Positions 1 to 11,717 of a stretch of DNA of 64,000 bases are shown here, in pieces. Each line of letters begins with the position of its first letter. Position 1 is the stretch's first letter. The stretch is from Buxus sempervirens (Eukaryota > Streptophyta > Magnoliopsida > Buxales > Buxaceae), in the NCBI GenBank assembly GCA_947561395.2, contig OX387194.1:32622036-32686035 (forward strand), read 5' to 3'. The position numbers and the translations under genes were made by a program. The notes beneath the pieces were generated by a model that saw nothing but the letters and a program-made list of their open reading frames with translations, had not been told where the DNA came from and made no database searches.

Positions 1-1327
1 AGCCTTGGAGCCAAGAGAAGAAGACACGTGATGCGCACGACCCAAACTGAAATTTGCCATGTAGTACAATCCCCCCCTCTTAGTACCATGCCCAATTATC
101 TCCTTGGTGAGAATATCCTGAAGAAAACAAAATCAGGATACATTAGCACCACACAATTTAAAGCTTTAGTAATTTGGCTAACAGATAATAACTTGTGGGA
201 TAAAGAGGGAACAAGTAGAGTGTCTGATAAATGAAGAGAGGGTGATAGGGTCACCAATCCGGCCCCTGTGACAGGTGAAACTACTTCGTTAGCATTGGCA
301 ATGCTGGTGCGCCTTGGAGATGAGTGATGAGAGAAATCCGTGGGATCAAAATATCTCGTTTTTTCCGGGCTTGGAGCTCATGCCACCAATCGGGGTAACC
401 ATGTAACTGGAAGCAATTTTCACGGGTGTGCTTCATATTGCCACAATGAGAGCGTTTGATACCGTTGGATGAGGTGCGGGTCTTGGAGAACGATTTCCCA
501 GTATGCTGAGAAGCCGATCCAGACAATCCAAGCTTGAGGCCTCTCGAGGCAAGCACAGCCCCTGGAGGTGGTTTGTGATCACCGGCATTCATCACCGCCT
601 GGCGAAGGGCCTCCCTATGGACATGAGCATATGCTTGCTCCACGGTGGGAAATGGGTGCATCTACAGCACGTTGCTGTGAGTATTATCCAACTTGTCGTC
701 AAGACCATCCAAGAATACATAGACCCGGTCTTCTTAGAGGAGATTATTATATCATTGAATATTGGCCGGGCACTCCATCAGATTGGGACGTCGAAAATCA
801 ATCTCACACCAGAGACCTTGCAAATTGGTGTAGTATTTTTCCAGAGAACCACCTGCTTGACTGAGACAAGAGACGCGACACCGCAGATCATAGACCTGAG
901 AGGTATTGCCGCCATCAAAATAGGTGGTCGCAACAGAATTCCAAACCAATTTGGCCATAGGAAATCAAATGAAATTGCAGATTAACACCCAATCCATGGC
1001 ATTGAGTAACCAGCCTTTGACAATGGCGTTGTCAGTGCGCCATTTGTGGAAGGATGGGTCGGTCGGAGATGGCGGAGGTAACTCGCCGTTGATGTAGCCC
1101 AACTTGTCTTTGCCCGAGATATACATCTCGACAACTTGGGACCATATGGCATAGTTGGAACCATCCAACTTAATGCCGATCGGAACAGCAGCAGGTTCAG
1201 GAAGCACAGTCGGGGCTTGTGCTTTGGATAGAGCTTCGGCCATCTTGGTGGTGAATAGTTCAGAAAGAAATGTATTAGGGTCGGTGAGAGAGTCACCGGA
1301 AGTCGTCGAGGTTTCGGTGTCTCCCAT
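1..1327 (-). pseudogene. Ty1/copia gag and pre-integrase fragment, runs off the window
   Basis: The minus strand from 1327 down to 1 encodes the N-terminal part of a copia polyprotein. It starts MGDTETSTTSGD and has the usual copia gag opening (LDGSNYAIWSQVVEMYISGK). The gag core continues in another frame at 958-752. A zinc-knuckle region follows at 661-281 (HCGNMKHTRENC followed by FQLHGYPDWW). The first cysteine expected in the CCHC knuckle is replaced by arginine. From about 300 to 1 the translation resembles the segment that precedes integrase (LSVSQITKALNC; ILTKEIIGHGTKRGGLYYM). The frame changes show that it is dead. The rest of the element lies left of the window. Family assignment is from motif recognition only. 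Confidence 0.85.
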
Positions 1328-1392
1328 TTGAGAAGGTAGCGAGCGGAAGAAGACTATGAGCTAGGGATCGACGTGAGCAGCCAAAGAGTTCT

Positions 1393-1405
1393 GGCTCTGA
1401 TACCA
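1393..1405 (-). other. Primer binding site of the copia element
   Basis: The minus strand reads TGGTATCAGAGCC. This is the primer binding site used by plant copia elements and matches the 3' end of initiator methionine tRNA. It lies directly against the LTR end at 1406 and 65 bp upstream of the gag start, as expected for the 5' leader of the minus-strand element. Confidence 0.9.
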
Positions 1406-1598
1406 TGTTGAATTTCTATCATTGTAATTCTTTCGTGTAACTTTACAAAGATATTGTATTTAGCATCCTATTCTTGGCAATACAGAATTTGGGGCTAGAA
1501 TCATGGTTGACATAATTCTAGAAAATGATTTTAGGAACAGTTATGGTTATTCCTATAATCCCTCTAATTTGTCTCTTAATTGACAACTCACGCCAACA
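1406..1598 (-). mobile_element. 5' LTR of the copia element
   Basis: The repeat is bounded by TGTTG and CAACA, a perfect 5-bp inverted terminal match, and is 193 bp long. It directly abuts the primer binding site. The sequence just outside (CAAGA, 1599-1603) would be the target duplication; its partner is outside the window. The insertion falls exactly where the homology shared by the three PPR upstream regions begins, so it hides the rest of that flank in copy 1. Confidence 0.8.
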
Positions 1599-1603
1599 CA
1601 AGA

Positions 1604-2444
1604 CTTGTTAGATTATATTTTTTTCAGATCTGAGGTATTATATATGTGGTTAATTTAAATTGGGAGTATCTTATCAAATGAATGGTCAAGGTTGAGTAGT
1701 CTATTCTTTCAAGATTGCCTTGTTTGGCCAACCGGAAAGGGATGATATCATCTATTGCCTTTTAATGTTGCTATTTATGCAACCATCGTGAGATGAAGTC
1801 ATATATAGCATCTCACGGTTGGGTTTTTTTTTATTTATCAAAAAGTTGTTTTGCCGTTTTTTTGAAAAGAGAAAAAGCAATAACCATTGTATATTATATA
1901 TGTCAACATCTAAATGAAGCAGTGGTCGCAAACGATGGCTGCAAGCGATTTCATCCCTACCGCAAGGGCTAACTTATGTAAAAAGAGATTTCAAAATTTT
2001 TTAAAACTTTATGGAAAAGATGAAAATGCATTTTAAAAATATTTTTTGTAATTATTTATGAGATATATATGTGTGGTCGTCCTAAAAGCTTTTTGTCGGT
2101 TTGTATGGAAAGCCCTAGCGATTGGGAGCAGAAATAAAAAACATAAGAAGAGGAAGAAGCAGAACAGGGGAATACTGGTTTGCTTCGTCTTCTCTCTCCC
2201 TCTTCTCTTCATGTTCTCTCTCTCACTCTCTCTCTCTCTCTCGCGTATTAGTTCAAAATTTTCTGGTTTTTAGCCGAAAATTGTCTGTGCACTTCCATCT
2301 CGACTGACCTGAAAAATCGAAAAGTTTCGGTGTCCATGTTTCAGGTATGAAAAGCCTAACTGCAGGGATATCTAAGTTGGAGCTATTCCGAAATGGGATT
2401 CCTTCTCGAAAAGTATGCTCCATTAGCTTCTAGATACTCTAATT
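1604..2444 (+). repeat. Upstream region of PPR copy 1, shared with copies 2 and 3
   Basis: From TTGTTAGATTATA onward the sequence matches 53787-54410 and 58857-59482. The match includes a CT-rich leader (2190-2245) typical of plant 5' UTRs. Copy 1 has about 230 bp that the other two lack (1733-1962). No start codon before 2445 gives a longer PPR reading frame. Confidence 0.8.
1733..1962. repeat. Insertion specific to PPR copy 1, with an internal hairpin
   Basis: This stretch is absent from the otherwise collinear upstream regions of the other two copies. It contains an inverted repeat (arms 1780-1795 and 1809-1821, CAACC..GTGAGATG against CATCTCAC..GTTG) around a short AT loop. No clear target duplication is visible, so it may be a small nonautonomous element, or a piece lost from the other two copies. 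Confidence 0.5.
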
Positions 2445-4624
2445 ATGAGCGCTGCGGAGTTTGGTTGGTTCCAAAATGCGCGTCTTCTTCAGCAAGGAAG
2501 TTCCTTAAGAGTATACGTCACTGCTTCTCTGCCATTTCAACTACAGAACCGCACAGTAGATTCAAACCTGGCCATACATGACTTAACAGGTCAAAGTAAT
2601 GTTCCGGCAGATAATTCGTATACCTGTAGGAGGAAGAAACTCTTTCCCTTGGTTGTCAAAGTGTTGCATCGCTTGAATTGGAAGGTTAAGAGAACAACGT
2701 TTCCAAACGCGGTTAAGGAGTATGGATTCTCTCCATCAATCAGTGCTTTTGGGATTATTATTCATATCCTCGCCCTTGCAGAAATGCAGGAGCAAGTATG
2801 GGCTCAACTCGGGGAGATTGTATGCTACTATAAGAAAGAGAAAATTGACGCGTTCGAATTGTTTCCCACGTTATCCGCACCGTTAAACGGGACAGCGTTA
2901 TCACCAGCTGTATTTGATGCTTTGATTAAGGTTTTTTCTGGGTTATCCATGCTTGAAAATGCTGTCGACGTGTTTGTGTAGGCAAATAAACTTGGGTTTG
3001 AACCAAACATTTTGTCTTGCAATTTCTTGCTCAAATGTTTGGTGGAGGCAAATGCAGTTGAAGATATTAATGCTTTACTTGAAGAAATGAAGAACTCGGG
3101 GCCGCTTCCTAATGTTTATACCTACAACATCCTGCTCAATCTCTACTGTAAAGGGCATCGTAGGCAAGCTGAAGAAAATATTAGTAGAGAAACGGAGATT
3201 GTACAAGAAATGAAGAGGGTCGGGATTAAACCAAATGTTGTGACATATGGTAAACATATTCATGGAATTTGTAGATTTCGAAATGTGGAGTCTGCTATGG
3301 AATTCATCGAAGGTCTGAGATACAGAAACTATTCTCTTATTTCTAACTGTTATAATGTTATTATTTATGGATTTTCTTGTAAAGATGAATTGTACAAGGC
3401 TATTAGCGTTTTCGAAGAAATGAAAAGCTATGGAATATCGCCGGATGTTCATAGCTTTAGCATTCTGATTGATGGCTTCTGCAAGCAGGGAGATATTCTT
3501 AAAGGTCTCAGTTTGCTAGATGAAATGAAGGTCTGTAACATAAGCCCTTCACTGGGGAGCTATTGCTCTCTCTTGCAGAGTCTCTGTAGAACTAGACGGA
3601 TTGAAATTGCACTAGATATGTTTCATGATCTTCAGTCTGCTGGTTACAAGCACAACCAGATTTCTTACAACATCTTAATTGATGGACTCTGCAAGAAGGC
3701 AGATTTAGATTCTGTCTACGGACTGTTTGAGGAGATGATAAGAATTAAGTTGGTTCTTAACGTTTTCAATTTTACCGGTCTGATTGATGGTTACTGCAAG
3801 ATTCGATGCTTCGTCAAAGCTTTGGAAATATTTAAGTTCATGCTGGAAGTTGGTATATTACCAGACATTGTTACTTGCAATGTCATTGTTGACGGATTCT
3901 GTAGGGAAGGCCAGGTAGCAGAAGCTTTCCAGTTTACGAATGAAATGCTGGAACGAGGTATTACTCCCACTTTAAACACCATAACATTGTATGAGGAAAG
4001 GAAAATGGAGAGGGCCTGGAAAGGGTCATTCTTGATACTAAAGAGAACACTTGTTCCCAATGTTATCACTTTCAGCACCCTTATGGATGTTTTTGCCAAA
4101 CAGTCAATAAAGAGGAGACTTTGAAGTTATATGCAGGGATGTTAAAATGTGGGATTGTACCCAATATAACTACATTGACAATTCTGGTCAAAGGACTGTG
4201 TACTGGGGGTAGAACACATGAATGCCTAGAAATTGTTCAAGGAAATGAGCAGAGAAGGCCCTGTACCTGACAAAATTTCGTACACGACAATTATTGCTGG
4301 AATCTATACAATTGGAGACATGAAGAAGACTTGGGTTCTGTTTACTGAGATGGTTCAGAAAGGCCTTGAGCCAAATGTCATTACTTAGAACTGTTTAATT
4401 ATTGGCTATTGCAAGTTGAATCAGATGGACTATGCATTCATTTTGGTTGATGAAATGATAAGAAGAAAAGTATCTCCTGATGTGGTTACTTATTATATGT
4501 GGATAACGTAGACTTGGGTATCTAGATAAAGCTCATTTATTGTACAAAGACATGCACAGGAAGGGTGTTTTTCCAAGCAAAATTTCTTATTCAGAAATGG
4601 GGTTGGATGCTCGTGGTGATCAAT
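2445..4624 (+). pseudogene. PPR gene copy 1, inactivated
   Basis: This is a close paralogue of the intact PPR gene at 59483-61687. It starts at the equivalent ATG (MSAAEFGWFQNARLL) with a likely organelle-targeting N-terminus. The frame is open for 178 codons and then meets TAG at 2979-2981, where the intact copy has CAG. It reopens through most of the PPR array (3012-4124, repeats such as VHSFSILIDGFCKQGD). A small deletion near 4108 shifts the frame (copy 3 reads AKQSDIEETL here). Further stops and indels follow up to the shared terminal stop (TAA, 4624). A functional product is very unlikely. The 3' flank stays similar to copy 3 only to about 4657. Confidence 0.9.
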
Positions 4625-4657
4625 AAGGGAACTGAATATAATATATTGTTAGAATCG

Positions 4658-5061
4658 AACACACCTTGGAACATTGGGGAAATTCAATGAAAAACAGATT
4701 TTAACAAAATTAAAGCACTACTTTAAGCACAAATTGAAAACAGCAACTAAAGATTTATCTAAAATGAGTTAAACTTGGTAAAGAAAGTAATCTAAAAACT
4801 AAGAAAATGAACTAAATGGGGATCTAGCTACAAACAAGAAATAAGAAAAAAAAAAAAAAAGCAAAACAAAGAGAAAGAAAAAAGACTAGTTAGGATTATT
4901 CTCAACATGGGTTTGGTAAGGGGGGAGGTTTTGCAAAAGGATGGTGATAAGGTGGTATTGAGCTAAGATATTTATTTTTATATTCAGAATTTTGCTCAAC
5001 ATCTATTTGAAACATGTTAGAGGTCTTACTTGCCTTACCTGAACCATTGGGAGGTATATCC
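4658..5061. other. Non-coding stretch between PPR copy 1 and the Athila-like gag
   Basis: PPR homology ends near 4657. The sequence then becomes AT-rich with a poly-A run near 4845, and no protein frame is recognisable. It should contain the 3' end of the minus-strand Athila-like element. I could not match it to that element's LTR at 40904-42264, so the element is probably deleted or rearranged here. Confidence 0.5.
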
Positions 5062-5782
5062 ACCCCTCCCCCCAACTTTCAAGTTGAGATAGCTTTGCAT
5101 GCTTCCATAGTTTTTTCCGCAATGGTTAGGTCACCTCTTTGACTTTGACCTTGTGGGTTAGGTTGTGGCTGAGCTGGAAACTTTCCCTTCTCTTGAACAC
5201 TTAAGGTTGTGGTCAACCTTGAGATTGATTCCCTTATTTCTTCAATGGCTTGAGAAGTTTGGTTGTTGATGTTGGATTGGGCTTGCATGAACTGTTGGAA
5301 GCTTGATGCCAACTGCTGCATTGTGTCTTCAAGGCTCTTCTTTGATGCCAAAGGTGCTTGAGAATGATATTGAGTGGGTCCTGGCATAGCTGAATGCATG
5401 TTGGGTGCTTGAAATGAAGGTCCAAGTGCATGGGGTGCTGAATGAGCCCCTTTATCATTCCTCCAACTTAAGTTGGGATGATTCCTCCAAGTAGAATTGT
5501 ATGTGTTGGAGTATGCATCTGAAAAAGGTTTAGAGACAAAATTTTCAGCATTAGATTGATCCAAAAGTACTTCTTTAAAAGCAGGGATTGTAGGACAATC
5601 ATTAGTTGAATGTCCTTAATCCACACAAATGCTACATTTATCATGAGATTTTTCTACAGCTTGGATCTCATTCACTTTTTTCATATCCAAACTCTCCAAC
5701 TTCCTAGAAATCAATGCTAACCTAGCATTCAAGTCATCTACCTCCTTCAAATGGTATCTTCATAGCTTTTAAAGGCTCTATC
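5062..5782 (-). pseudogene. Athila-like gag, C-terminal part
   Basis: The minus strand from 5782 continues the gag broken off at 37003. It has a gag zinc knuckle (CSIC, then GHSTNDCPTIPAF) interrupted by a TAA at 5616-5618. Then comes a low-complexity tail (NTYNSTWRNHPNLSWRN) and a helical Q-rich segment (DTMQQLASSFQQFMQAQ) ending in VQEKGKFPAQPQ. The frame closes at 5079. No protease or reverse transcriptase follows. The break at 5782 is exactly the CTATC target duplication of insertion Y, and the other half begins after 37002. Confidence 0.8.
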
Positions 5783-8700
5783 TGTAACGCCCCGGATCCA
5801 ATTTACGTAGTGAAACCGTAACTCATCTTCGAAGGCTAATTTATAACACAGGATTGCAATATCAAAGTGAAGGAAAAACATGAATAAATCAAAAACTATA
5901 TAATCAGAGTGCACTATAAACCCAAGCTCAAATATAAAATACCATAACCAAGTCTAACTCACATAAATCAAACATATACCCGCTGGTGTTGTCCTTACCA
6001 TAATCTAAAAACAAAACAAAACATAATGAGATACGAATATCCCAGTAAATAGCACATGCATGCTCAAATATAGTTTATCAGTTCTAAAATATGATACAGT
6101 TGTAATTCATGCATCAGTAGCGATAACACATCAGTTCCGAATAATCTGAGTAATCCAATAGTAAACCATCGATCAGTACGAGATAACAAGAATAATCCAG
6201 CACAACAAACAAATCTGTGTCATCAAATCAGCAGTTGATAAGTCACAGCAGGACTCATGAAATAAGACTGCCTTTAACTAGGGTAATGACAATGTCCACT
6301 ATGTCACTTCTCGGCTTAGGTGTGAAATCGAGTACACGATCATCGTCTTATTGCGGAAGAACCCACTCAGTACAGTGATGGGTTGGCATGTATTAATCCA
6401 GTCACAGTCCGAGTACACGATAAAATGATGGATAGCCGTAGTAGCCGAGTACACGATCAGGCCTCACTGAGTACACAGTGGAAATGTGTGCGTGAACAAA
6501 GTATTACAACTAGCAAAGAACAATCCTTTCCACTAGCTAGCTCCTAACATGGATCCATATCGAGCTATGCCCACTAAACTCTAAAACCAAAACCAACCGT
6601 GAAATATAGCAAGCACAACTCATCTCAATCTCAATCATATCATCTCGAGTACACGGGGCATCTCTGAGTACACAGAGGCATCAACATCCCAAGTACATGG
6701 AGTATCTCCGAGTACACGGAAGTATAACATCTACCCAAGTACATGGGCATCATAAACCGTCTCTCCAAGTACATGAAGGAAAACCAATTCCAAACCAAAA
6801 ACCAATCATTTATAATCAGTTTAAAATCCTCTTTCCGTAGAATTCGCTTAAAAACCTGTGCGATGTAAAAATTACATAATCATGACAATTCCGCCTAATC
6901 AGAGGTGAAATCCAATACTAATAATCAATTTTCAACTATATTTGAAAGATCAGCGAATTATAGATACAATTTAGTCTAAATAATAAGTCTTACATTTATT
7001 GCTTTATAGTTCTTTCAATTCTAAAATTAACTTTCTAACATCCCCTTTTTATCCTAGCATTATCCTCAATTAATTTATGTAGTTTCCAGAAGTCCAGCAC
7101 ACCTTCCAATAGCCAACAAGAACCATTACATTTAGTTTACCAACTCTTTCCAGTGTCTTTCAAAAAATCCCTTTAAAAGTCAAATTTTAGTAAAAGTATT
7201 GTTCTAGGTTTAACCGGCAATTCCGGATGTTGAAACCATAATTTAAATACTATTATTAATTTCAACCTTGAATTATTAGACTTGTGTCCTAAACAGTAGC
7301 TCTTTTTATAATTATTAACCGTAGTAACCATTTATATTCCTATTAACACTTCTAATACCATTATAAACAAATCCCAGCTTTTCACTCTTTTTAGTTAATT
7401 TAGTTTTCTGGATTTATTTTCTTTTATATCCTCAAACAATCCCAGGTATGAATCTGAAGCTAGAAAAATACATCCTCCTAAGCTTTACCTTGAAATCCCC
7501 AGTGCACTAAAATTATTTGTATCATATATAAAGTAATCCTTAATTTCATAAGGTTAAACCCCATTTTATACACTCATTTTAGTTTCTCTTAATCCTCTAT
7601 AATTATTCCCATACTTAACCTAAATTATTCTAACTAATGCTTGCACCATTTCGATATTCAAGAATATTTAATCCAAATCCATACTAGTTCCCAATCCTTT
7701 TTACTTAAAATTCAAATATAACCTTATTTCAGTAATGATCTTACTCATCTAAAGACCTTTATTAACCCTTATCTAGATTCCCGAAGGAAATCCCTGAACT
7801 AGAATTTAAAACGGTTGAACAAAGACTGAAAATTTAGTTGGCACCATTTCATTATTATAGGATCTGATCCTTACCTGAACAAGTACCCAATTCCATTCAT
7901 TGAAAACTCAGATCTGATCCTAATTCAGCATCTTCTATTCGCCCAAAGCTTTCGTATAACCCTTAGTTAGTTTCCCCAAGAATATCCTAACTGCGTTTTA
8001 AGAAAACAGTCACAAAACCCAAATAAGGGAGCCGGCGCCAACCTCTGCAGAGGTAGTCGCCACCAGGCATCACTCAGCGCATACTAAAACTTTTGCTAGA
8101 TGAAATGCGACTAGATCAAAAACACCTTGACTGATCTAACTAATCTCCTCCGAACTAGTTCCAACATGATTCTCAACCTTTAAACTTTAATTTAACACAT
8201 ATTCGGATTTAATTAACACATGAAAACATTCTCTACTAAATCAAATGCCATTTTCATGCTAGAACAGGGTTTAGATTTCACATTCAATTATAACAACTCA
8301 AAGCCTCAAATAGATCATTCAAAACTAGAATAAATGATGCTACTTACCTGTTTGGAGACTAATCACAGCCCTAAACCTCTCAATTCGACCAACAGCACCT
8401 CAACAGCCAATAGCAACTCAGCAGTCAACCTTCCCCTGAACTTGCTTCACCTCCGATAAGAAGAATCTGATTTGATTTCAATTTACAATAGGAATTTGAC
8501 TAAAGTCTTCAAATTCAATGCTAACTTCCTAATTGAATTAGAGGAAGAACCAACCTGATCTTGACAAATCTTAGAATGCTGCCGTAGGTAAGAGCTGCTC
8601 CCTTTTAATTGACTTCTTCTACAATTCTTTTTTTTTAAAAACCTAATTAGATCTCTACTGATGTAAGATTATCAATTAAAACTCAACAATTTCTAACCTA

Positions 8701-8933
8701 GATAACCATTCTTACCTGGAGTTTAGATTGAATTTGATGAAAAACACAGCTCCTGATGAAATCTGCAACTACTGCTGCAAGAGACTTCACTCCTCTTGAA
8801 TAGCAACTCAACGGCCACAATCTCTTTGATCTCTTGAATTCTCCAATTCTGGTCCAGAAACCCTAGCTCCTTCTTCTCCTTCTCTTTGAGATTCAGTTTA
8901 GTCGTTCAATTGCTCAAAACAAACCAGCGAACT
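5783..8933 (-). mobile_element. Solo LTR Y, distal part
   Basis: The element starts TGTAACGCCC right after CTATC (5778-5782) and ends TTTTACA at 36997, followed by a second CTATC (36998-37002). Element Z splits it at 8933. The two parts total about 3.4 kb with TG..CA ends, no coding capacity and no second LTR, so it reads as a solo LTR. The TATA box near 36717-36725 is on the minus strand, so this part is the downstream (R-U5) portion. A minisatellite of GAGTACACG-like units lies at about 6300-6790. I see no gene. Confidence 0.8.
6300..6790. repeat. Degenerate minisatellite in LTR Y (GAGTACACG-like units)
   Basis: Short degenerate units of the type CGAGTACACGAT, GAGTACACAG and AAGTACATGG recur many times. 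They lie at the place in LTR Y that corresponds to the CTTGGTGGC minisatellite of LTR Z (35150-35560), suggesting that the same slot in the LTR family evolves rapidly. Confidence 0.6.
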
Positions 8934-9907
8934 TGTAAAACCCCGAACTTTCAGTAAATAAATAAATAAAAATTTAATACAAATATTTGGAGTGTCAATG
9001 AATTTGTCAAAATAAATTGGGGATTTAATATAAAGGAATGATTTGGGGTACTTATAATTCGTTTGGGATGTATAACGGACTAATAATGACAAAGAGAATA
9101 AATTTGGAAATTTTGGAAAAAATTGAATGGGTAGATGTGAAAATATCAAGATAAGGGTATTTTGGTCAATTCTCATTAGATATTGAGAGATAATTAAATC
9201 CATTAATTAAATTATTATTATTAGACTTAAGAAACAATGATAAATTTAAGTTGGGGCTAGATTGCCTATTAACGATGACATTTATAGCTTAATAAGTGAA
9301 ATAAAGGCATAATGGTAATTATGTTTGATTTAGAGCCTTAAGTCGAGGAGATGAGAATTTTATTGAAGGATATTAATTATAATTATATATGGTCACATTG
9401 ATAGAGGAGATCCGGAGTTTGACGTGGATCTGATCGTTGGATCATAAGATATCAAGGTAACTGTGGATTGAAGGTCCTTATTAAATCTGATTGGTGGATA
9501 AGTAACAAACCCGACATTAGTGCGATGCGTGGGATCAAGGGAGAATAAAATAGGGCTTTTATATTTTATTTGGGGCTGATCGTATGGGGGGTTTTGGGGT
9601 TTGACGGCTGAAGGGAAGAAGAACAAGAGAGAGAGAGAAAGGGAGACCGAGAGGAAAAGAAGGAAAAGCCAGGGAGATCTTGAAAGGGATTTGGCTGCTG
9701 CAAAAGAAGAGATCGAAGTCACACAAAGGAGAAAGAGAAGGAAGAAGGTGTTCTTGCGCGATCAGAGGTAGGTAACACCCTATTTTGTCGTGGAATTGTG
9801 TTTTCTTCGTGTTTGATTGCAATCGCATGTTTAATCGGGATATATGTGTATGTTTCGTTAGAATATTGTTGATTATACGTGTAGAAATCGTTGAAATCAA
9901 GTAAACC
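8934..9907 (+). mobile_element. Solo LTR Z, 5' part
   Basis: It begins TGTAAAACCCC directly after GAACT (8929-8933) and is continued at 34312-36699, where GGGCGTTACA is followed by the second GAACT (36700-36704). Its ends match those of Y in the opposite orientation. A TATA-like TTTATATTTTA lies near 9558-9570, followed by a purine-rich transcribed-looking region and a possible splice donor near 9767 (AGAGGTAGG). Element W interrupts it at 9907. Confidence 0.8.
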
Positions 9908-10024
9908 TGTAAACACCCCAAATTGCACTACAAAATGAGAAAATAATGAAAACATATAATTGGGATTTAAAACAAGGCAAAAATGCATGAAAATCAATAA
10001 TTCAAGCCTTGACCGTAGTGTATC

Positions 10025-10129
10025 TACGGGCTAAGCGCGCCCGAATTTTATATACGGGCACGCAGCGCCCGTAATACATATACGGACACCTTTGGACCGT
10101 AAATCATTTACGGGCACATCAGACTCGTG
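10025..10129. promoter_or_regulatory. Palindrome array, 5' LTR of W (4 units, 28-bp period)
   Basis: Units start at 10025, 10053, 10081 and 10109. Each is a 7-bp arm, 7-bp spacer and 7-bp arm followed by a 7-bp linker. The best unit is TACGGGC-N7-GCCCGTA (10053-10073). The array is upstream of the TATA box at 10316. Its regulatory role is inferred. Confidence 0.75.
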
Positions 10130-10315
10130 CGAGTTCTGTTCTTCTCTCGATTTCTAAGCCTTATCTTTAGTCCAATATCCCTTTAAATGAGCGAATTATA
10201 TATTTTATTCATACGGAATATCTTTGTGGATAAAGGATGGGCATGATCTTGTGTTTAACTCAAACTGAAACTCTATCTTGCCAAACCTTGGACCAACCAT
10301 ACCCCTGAGTTTGCC

Positions 10316-10323
10316 TATAAATA
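10316..10323 (+). promoter_or_regulatory. TATA box of the W 5' LTR
   Basis: TATAAATA in the context GCCTATAAATAGAGG, about 190 bp downstream of the palindrome array. The 3' LTR has the same box at 33016-33023. It is the likely core promoter for W genomic RNA. Confidence 0.75.
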
Positions 10324-11698
10324 GAGGGCCTTTCCTCAAGCAAAAGGCCACAAAATTTTGAAGTCTAAGGAGCTCCAAGAGAAGAGAGGAACCCCTGCTG
10401 CCCTGCTTCCTCAATCCAGGTAAGTCCCTTTTCCCTTTTATTTTCTGTCTTCAATTCTAGATGTAATAGGATTTTCTCCTTTTTTATAGAATAAGGCCAT
10501 CTTTTGTACTTGTATTCCTAAACTTGCCTCTAAGTACCTCAAGAGTCTCTCTAGCCGTAAAACGTGAAGAGAGGGCTAGGGGAAAAGAGAACAGGTGGAT
10601 CCCTAGAATAGAACCCCATATCTGTTTTTCTCTTTTTTCTAGAATAAAGCCTTTGATTGTGTTTGTGTACCTAAACCTATCTCTGAGTACCTCAAGAATC
10701 CTCTCTAGCCGTAAAACGTGAAGAGAGAGTTAGGGGAAAAGAGACCAGGTGGATCCGTAGGGTAAACCCCCATTTGCTCTAATCTGTGAGATGTGGCTGC
10801 TTTGAATATCTTGATCATGTTTTAATGGTTTTTATGATGAATCCATGATGTCCATGATGTTTATAGCATGAGATCCCTACTCTTTTCTAAAATTTGGATT
10901 TTTCACATCTTTGCACCTACAGCACTGTTTTCGTGATTTTTGTGATATTAGGCTAAGATCTTGGATCTATCATGATCAGTATGATAGATCTGGATCCAGA
11001 AGCCTGAAAATAACTTCTAGGGTTTCATGATATGGTTTTTAAATCGTTTTTCACTTTTGAGAGAAGACCCTACAATCTAAATTCTCCCCTTTTGATGTTC
11101 TTCATCAACGTAGGTATTTTTGGTTTTTATTTCTTAATTTAACGTGGAATTTGGGCTATATCTATGAACTGGACTGTTCAAGTTCAATTTTGAAATATTT
11201 TATAAAAATCATATTTTTCTAGATTTCTAGAATTTAACTTGAAGCCAGATTTTTGGATTTTTCATCTAAATTGATTTTATTTGATTTTATCTCAATTTTA
11301 TTTTGATCATGAAACCCTAGGAATGGTATGATCATATTTGAAAGTTCTGGATCAATCAGGCTATTCGTATGAAGAAACCATATATTTTGTCTTTTTGTGA
11401 TTTTTCATGATTTTTATAGCAAGCCTTTTTCCTTTATTTTAACATGAACAATACCTGGCAACCACCTTGTGTGGATGAATAGGGGTGCCTAACACCTTCC
11501 CCTGTTCATAACCTAATCCCCTTACCCATCTCTGGTTGTTTTTTTAAGAGGGTTATTTTTACCCTAAAATTGCCTTTTGAGCTTATTTGATATTTTGGTG
11601 TCCATTCACACCTAAATTGAATTGTGGCGACTCTTTGTTTTATTTAATCCCGTGTGATGATTAGGAAGTCATTGGACAGATTTTCCATGTCTCACAAC

Positions 11699-11717
11699 TG
11701 GCGACTCTGCTGGGGAC
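11699..11717 (+). other. Primer binding site of W
   Basis: TGGCGACTCTGCTGGGGAC begins two bases after the 5' LTR end. This form of PBS is used by Ogre/Tat elements, reported as primed by an arginine tRNA (recalled, not checked). Confidence 0.8.

Larger units (their letters stand above)
9908..11696 (+). mobile_element. 5' LTR of element W
   Basis: It runs from TGTAAACACCCC to TGTCTCACA, 1789 bp. U3 holds a four-unit palindrome array (10025-10129), followed by a TATA box (10316-10323). The downstream part is long. Near the end, 11625-11633 reads TGGCGACTC, a copy of the PBS core, 63 bp before the LTR terminus. The 3' LTR matches it almost throughout but lacks two segments (around 11030-11085 and 11280-11345 here). 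Confidence 0.9.

Noticed and set aside
503..985. Plus-strand open frames opposite the copia gag
   Set aside because: They are the complement of a recognisable copia gag and show no domain of their own.
2445..4624. PPR copy 1 as two functional shorter genes
   Set aside because: The split is a simple CAG-to-TAG stop and the 3' half has further stops; the second half would lack a targeting peptide.
10053..10073. Gal4-type CGG-N11-CCG sites
   Set aside because: The spacing matches, but Zn2Cys6 regulators are a fungal family and not expected in plants; A and E units do not have N11.
10025..10129. CRISPR-like array (short repeats at fixed period)
   Set aside because: Plant nuclear context, no cas genes, and the constant part is an interrupted palindrome with variable spacer, not a constant repeat with unique spacers.
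10205..10414. Minus-strand 69-codon frame present in both W LTRs
   Set aside because: It is duplicated only because the LTR is duplicated, overlaps the TATA box region and has no recognisable domain.
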